In this document: piece by piece, positions 18,201 to 24,200 of the stretch
Numbering within the stretch: position 1 is the first letter of the stretch
Layout of the letters: each line of letters begins with the position of its first letter
Source: Oxydemutator sp963693105
Lineage (GTDB): Bacteria > Pseudomonadota > Gammaproteobacteria > Poriferisulfidales > Oxydemutatoraceae
Reading direction: 5' to 3'
Assembly: GCA_963693105.1 (NCBI GenBank)
Contig: OY843752.1
Location: 992,001 to 1,056,000 of the forward strand
DNA: 64,000 nucleotides
Translations under genes and position numbers: made by a program
Notes under the pieces: model-generated
Seen by the model: the letters and a program-made list of their open reading frames with translations, nothing else
Database searches by the model: none
What the model was told of the DNA's origin: nothing

Positions 18201-21200
18201 CGGCGACAGCGGCAGCATCACCATTGAGGATCCTGCGACGCAGGGGCAGATTCGTATTTCCATCCTGGCCGACCAGGCGGCGGAGGATACCGAAACCCTG
18301 ACCGTGATGCTCACCGGCATCAACGCCCTCGGCGCGGCTTCCATCGGCTCTTCCCCCGACAACACCGCCGATATCAGGATTCCCTTGAACGCGGCGGCGG
18401 TACATTCCGTTGAGCTTACAGGCCCGTCGGAGATAAGCGAAGGCGGACAGGGCGCTTACACGCTCAGTCGCACCGGTCCCGATTTGAGCACCACACTCTC
18501 CGTTGACTGGAACGCCGTCGCCGGCACTGCCACCGGCGCCGATTTCGACGGTGAGACATTGCCGGACGGCACAGTGAGTTTTACCAGTTCGGAGACAGAG
18601 AAGACTTTCTCCATCACCATCCGCGATGACACCCTCAATGAGACGACGGAGACTTTCGCAATCCGGTTTGGCACCAACTCCATCATTGACGGCGGCGTGG
18701 CAGTGCCCGAAACCGAAGAAGTCACCATCGCCGACGACGACGACATCACGGTCACTCTGGGCAGCGACACAAACAGTGTCTTGCAAGGCAACAGCGTGGT
18801 GTTCACCGTCCTGCTGACGGGCGCGCCGGAAGGCTCGGCTTCCGCGGTAACGGTCCCGTTCACCGTCGGCGGAATTGCGACGGCGGATGATTACACTGCA
18901 ACGCTGAGTGATGGCACAGCGCTGGATACTCGCACCCTGAGCATTCCGGCGGGCGCCTCTTCGGGCCAGATTACGTTCAATACCCACGCCGCCGAAGAGA
19001 ATGAGCCGGATGAGACCTTGATAGTGACTCTGGGCACGCCGACCGTCATCTCCGGCGTCGGCGGCAGGATTCGGCTCAGCGACACCGCCAACAGCGAGGA
19101 AGTGGCTATGCCCGCCCCCGCTCGCGCACTGACTCTGGCAGTGCATCATTTCTTCAGGCCAGTCACAGAATTCGACGAGACCAATGGCAGTTTGACTAGA
19201 ACCTTTGAGATTACAGTGGACGGCGATCCTTTCACCTCTCCTACCCAGGTCACGTGGACGTTGGCCCCTCTTACAGTCGAGGTGGATGTCTTTGAGATCG
19301 ACCCGCCAAACACTGTTCTGACAGGCACTGAGAGCGTGCTCGGAGGCCCTAATGAATTCAGCGTGGTTGTCAACGGTGACCGTCTGAATGAGCCGGATGA
19401 GACCTTCATCATGTCCCTCAGCATCGCCGACCCCACTGCCGACGGCGGCACCCGCATCGGCACCGGAACGGTGGTCACCATTCGTGACAACAACGACATC
19501 ACGGTCAATCTGGCAAGCAGCAGAGGGCGTGTCAACGAAGGCGAGGAGGTGGAGTTCACCGTCAGCCTGACAGGCGCGATGGAAGGTTCGGCTTCCACCG
19601 TAACGGTACCGTTCACCGTCGGCGGAACTGCGACGTTGAATGAGGATTACACTGTCACGCTGAGTGGTGGCACTAGCGGCACCCTGATCATTCCGCCGCG
19701 CACCTTTTCGGGCCAGATCAGGGCCGCCATCAGCTCCCACACGCCGGATGAAGGGAATGAGCACTTGATAGTGACTCTGGGCACACCGAGCGTCATCTCC
19801 GGCGTCGGCGGCGAGATTCGGCTCGGCACCGGCAGCGCGAGAGTGGATATGCCCATCGCCGCGCGCACACTGAATCTGACAGGTCAGTCAAGCATCAACG
19901 AGAACATCGGCACGGTCACCTTCTCGATTGGATTGGCCGGGGATGCCTTCTCGTCGCCTACCGCAGTTACATGGATGGTGACCACTGGCACGACGGTTGG
20001 CATGGCGGGCGCCGATGACATCAGTTCCGCCAGGACAGGCTCTGTTGACCTGGTCGATGGCACTCAGAATTTCTCCGTGACAGTCGAGGATGACATGCTG
20101 AATGAGGCGGATGAGACTTTCACCGTGTCCATCAGCATCGCCGACCCCGCTGCCGATAACGGCACCGACCTCGCCACCACCAACATAGAGGTCACCATTG
20201 TTGACAACGACGCCATCGAGGTCAGCATCGAAGGCCCGGCGATGGTATCGGAGAACACGCAGACGGAGGCCAGGCCGACCACTTTCACCGTCACCGTGGT
20301 GCTGAGCGGCCCGTCGCAGGGCGATGTAGAGGTGCCACTGGACGTGACCAGCATGGATGCGACCCTGGGCGCCGACTACACTTTGCCGGGGGGGAACTCG
20401 GTGGTTATCAGCGCCGGCGCCACCACAGCCAGTTATGCCATCGTGCTGGCGGATGACAACCTGAACGAGACGACCGAGACTCTTGTTGTCTCCATCGGCA
20501 CGATTCCAGAACCCGGCGACGGGGTGGGCGAGGTAACAGTCGCCGCCGCACCGTCGAATTCAGTGACGACGGAAATCATTGACGGCGACCCGGTTGTCGT
20601 AAGCATCTCCGCCGTCGAGACGACGGTGGCCGAGGGCGGAACCGCCACGCTGAATGTCCGTCTGAACGTTGCGTCGGCGGGGGTGATTACCGCGTCCTAC
20701 ACCATCACAGGCGTGGACGACGACGACTACATCGGCACCACCAGCGGCGATGTCCGCATTGACGCCGGTCAACTTTCCGGGGACATCACGCTGCCGATTC
20801 GTGCCGACAGGAGAGGAGAAGCCGCCGAGACGCTGACCGTGAGACTGACCGGTGTAACGGCCGCGAGTGAGGCGGGCCGGGTTGTTCCCAATACCAACAC
20901 CAGCGTCGCCATGATAATCATCCCGGACAATACGTCGGTGCGCACGTTGCTGTTAATTAATACTATCGTAAGAAGTATAACGGAGAACCCCAGCGGCATC
21001 GTGGAGCGTTCTCTAGGCTTTAATATCTGGGCCATTGGTGCCCACTTCACGACCTCGACCCGAGTCAACTGGAGGGTGATTCACCAGACAATCGACGGGG
21101 CTGAGCAGCCGACCAGCGATGCTGATTTCCGCGTCAGTAGCGGCACGCACCTTTTCCCGGTAGGCGAGAATTTTGGGGGGACAATTACTCTGCACATCAC

Positions 21201-24200
21201 AGGAGATGGGCTCAACGAGCCGCCAGAGTCGGGGATGCTGGAAATCAGCATCGCCGATCCCACAACCGACAGCGGCACCATCGTTGACAACAGCGGCAAC
21301 CGGGGAAGATTTATCATCCGTGACGCGGCGGTGGATGCCGTCACGGCCGACATCGTTGCTGATAGCGCCACAGTGAACGAAGGCGACATGGCGAATTTCA
21401 CCGTCACGCTGTCCGGTGGCCTGGCGCCCTCGGTTGATGTGGGATACACCATCAACGGCGATGGTCGTTCTGATCTGGCTCAGCAGTTGAGTCTCACCGG
21501 CAGGACAGCGAATGTGACAACGCACCAAATCAGTGTGCAGATTAATCAAGATACTCTGAACGAAAGCACCGAGACGCTGACGGTAACCCTCGGCGATGTG
21601 ATTCCGGCATCGGGTGGCATAGGCCGTGCTGGAGCGTCCACCTCCGCGAGTATCGAGATTCCACAAAACGATGAGATTACCTTTGAGATACAGCGGCCCG
21701 ACGGCGCGCCGAGTATCACGCATATAGATGAGGGTGAATCTATTCAGTACTCGGTGGTTGCAAACCCAGGCGGTATTAACGCCGGAGGCGCTTTCGAGAT
21801 TGAATGGGAGGCCGAAGTACTTGCCCAGATGAACACGGACGACCCCAACATAAACAGCGTCGGCGGCCGCGATCTGGCAGTTGGCGCGGGAAGTGTGACT
21901 CAGCCGACGAACCTGAATGTAATCTCCGCATTGGCCGGCAGGGTTACCGGCACCATCCGCTACGGCGCAGGATTGACTGCTGAACAGATTGCCCTTAGCC
22001 CCATCTTCGTTGAAGCCCTGGAGGATGCTCGGGAGGAGGGCGTGGAAGAAGTCGGGTTGCGTCTGACCGGAGTGACAAGAGATCCCGGCGAGGGCCCTGT
22101 GAGCATAGATTCATCAACGGTACGATTCAGTATCAACGAAAGCACCGCCCAGCAACGCTTCCTGTCGTTTCAGACGGCAACGGCGAACGCCGACGAGGGA
22201 GACACCGTTGCGTTTGCCGTTGAACTGACCGGCCTGGCGCCGGAGGCCGGGGCTCCGGTTACGGTAGAAGTGGTCGTCGCAGGCGACGGCGACAATCCGG
22301 CGGAAGACGGAGACTACGGCGCGCTGTCCAGCAATACGCTGTCGTTCGACGCGACCGGCATACGGACGCTGAGTTTTGTCATTGCGGACGACGATTTGAA
22401 TGAAAGCGCCGAGACGGTGCTTGTGAGCCTGCAAAATCTGGCAGGCGGCGGTGGCGCCGGTGTCGGACTGCGCGGGGGCGGAAACAGATCGGTTGCCGTC
22501 GAGATTGCGGAGAGCGACCCCGTTACCTATTCCATCAGCGGCGCCGACACGGCAGAGGAGGGCGCGACGGCCACTTTCACCGTCCGTCTGAGCGGTCAAT
22601 CGGAAGGCTCTGTGGAGGTGCCCATCAGCGCGAGCGCGGACGACGGCATCAGCGCCTCGGATCGCAGCGGCCCGCCGGCCATGGTTACAGTGAGCACCGG
22701 CGACACGACGGCCCCGTTTGATGTCTTCTTCATTGACGACACTGTGAACGAACCGAACGAGTCCATCACCATCGGCGTCGGCGACGGCTTCGTTGCAAAC
22801 CTCGCCGCGGGCCAGGTATCGCGCACCCCCGGAGCCGCCGGGCAGAGTGTCCGCACGACGGTGACCGACAACGACGCCGCGGTTTATTCCATCGAGGCGG
22901 TTGACAGCATGGTGCAGGAAGGCGGCGCCACCGACTTCACGGTGCGTTTGACGAGGGCCGACGGCAGTGGTGATGTAATCACGGCGGGCGCCGATGTGAC
23001 GCTGACCTGGGAGGCGATGGTATCGCAAGGCAATACAGACGGCCCCAATACAAATGACTTGCCGGACATCGTGGGCGGCATGGCCGACGGCAGCCATAGC
23101 GGCGACGTGACCATCGCCGCCGGTCAGAGCGAGGCGACCATTACCTTGTCGCTGCTCAGCGACCAACTGGAAGAATCCGCCGAGACGCTGACCGTCACGC
23201 TGGGCGGCAGCGCCACGGTGGGCAGCGGTGGCGGCACAGTGACTCCGGCGACCGACGCAGGCGACCGCACGGCGACCGTTACGATACCCGCGAACACGGC
23301 GGCGACGCGGATACTGTTTGCCGAGTTGGCGGACGGCGCCGGCGTGCAGGAAAGCAACACCGGCACGGATTTGTACCTGTTGAGGCTGAACATTCCGTCC
23401 GAAAGCACGTTGAGCGAGCCTCTTGTGGTGCACTGGGATGTGTCCACCAGCACGGGCGCCGCCAATCCGGTGGAAGAGGGCGACTTCGAGACCATCACCG
23501 GAATGGTGACATTTCCCGTGGGCGCAGGCGATGACAGCACGCAGCCGGTCGGGCTGCGAATCGTTGACGACTTCCTGAACGAAGGTGAGGAGCAGTTCCA
23601 GATAACGTGGAGAACGACCGACACGGATACGGCCGTGCCCCTGGCACTGGACGCGACCGTCCCCGCCGACCCGGATGACACGATTTTTATCAGTGAGAGC
23701 AGGACCTTGCGTACTGGAAGACATGAAGTCCACCTCTCCGGGGGTTTCCAGGCTACTTTTCAGAGTCTCACCAGAACGTTGACTGCGCCTTTGATTCTGC
23801 CGTTCGTCGTGGCGCAAACCGGAGAATCGGTGGCCAATTTTGAAGGCGTTAATAGTGCGCGTGTTTCAACCGAAAATGGAGTAACGGAATTGGTCATAAC
23901 TCTTGCTTCTATCGCCGCTACCGGTGGTTTCGGCGCCAGCTCTCTCTACGATTTCATTATCATTGGCGACGATTACAACGAGGGCCATCAGGCGGCGACC
24001 GTGACTTTTGTCCAGCAACTGGTTGGTCCGGATGGCAGGATATGGGAGCCGAGGAGCGCGGGTCCGGTGAGCATCAATATAGCGCCCGCCGGTATCTATA
24101 TCGTTGCCAGCGACGAAGACAGGACTTTCGTCTCGATAGGCGATGCGACCGAAGCAGCCACCGAGGGCGCCGATGCGGTGTTCCCGATTACGACGACGGG

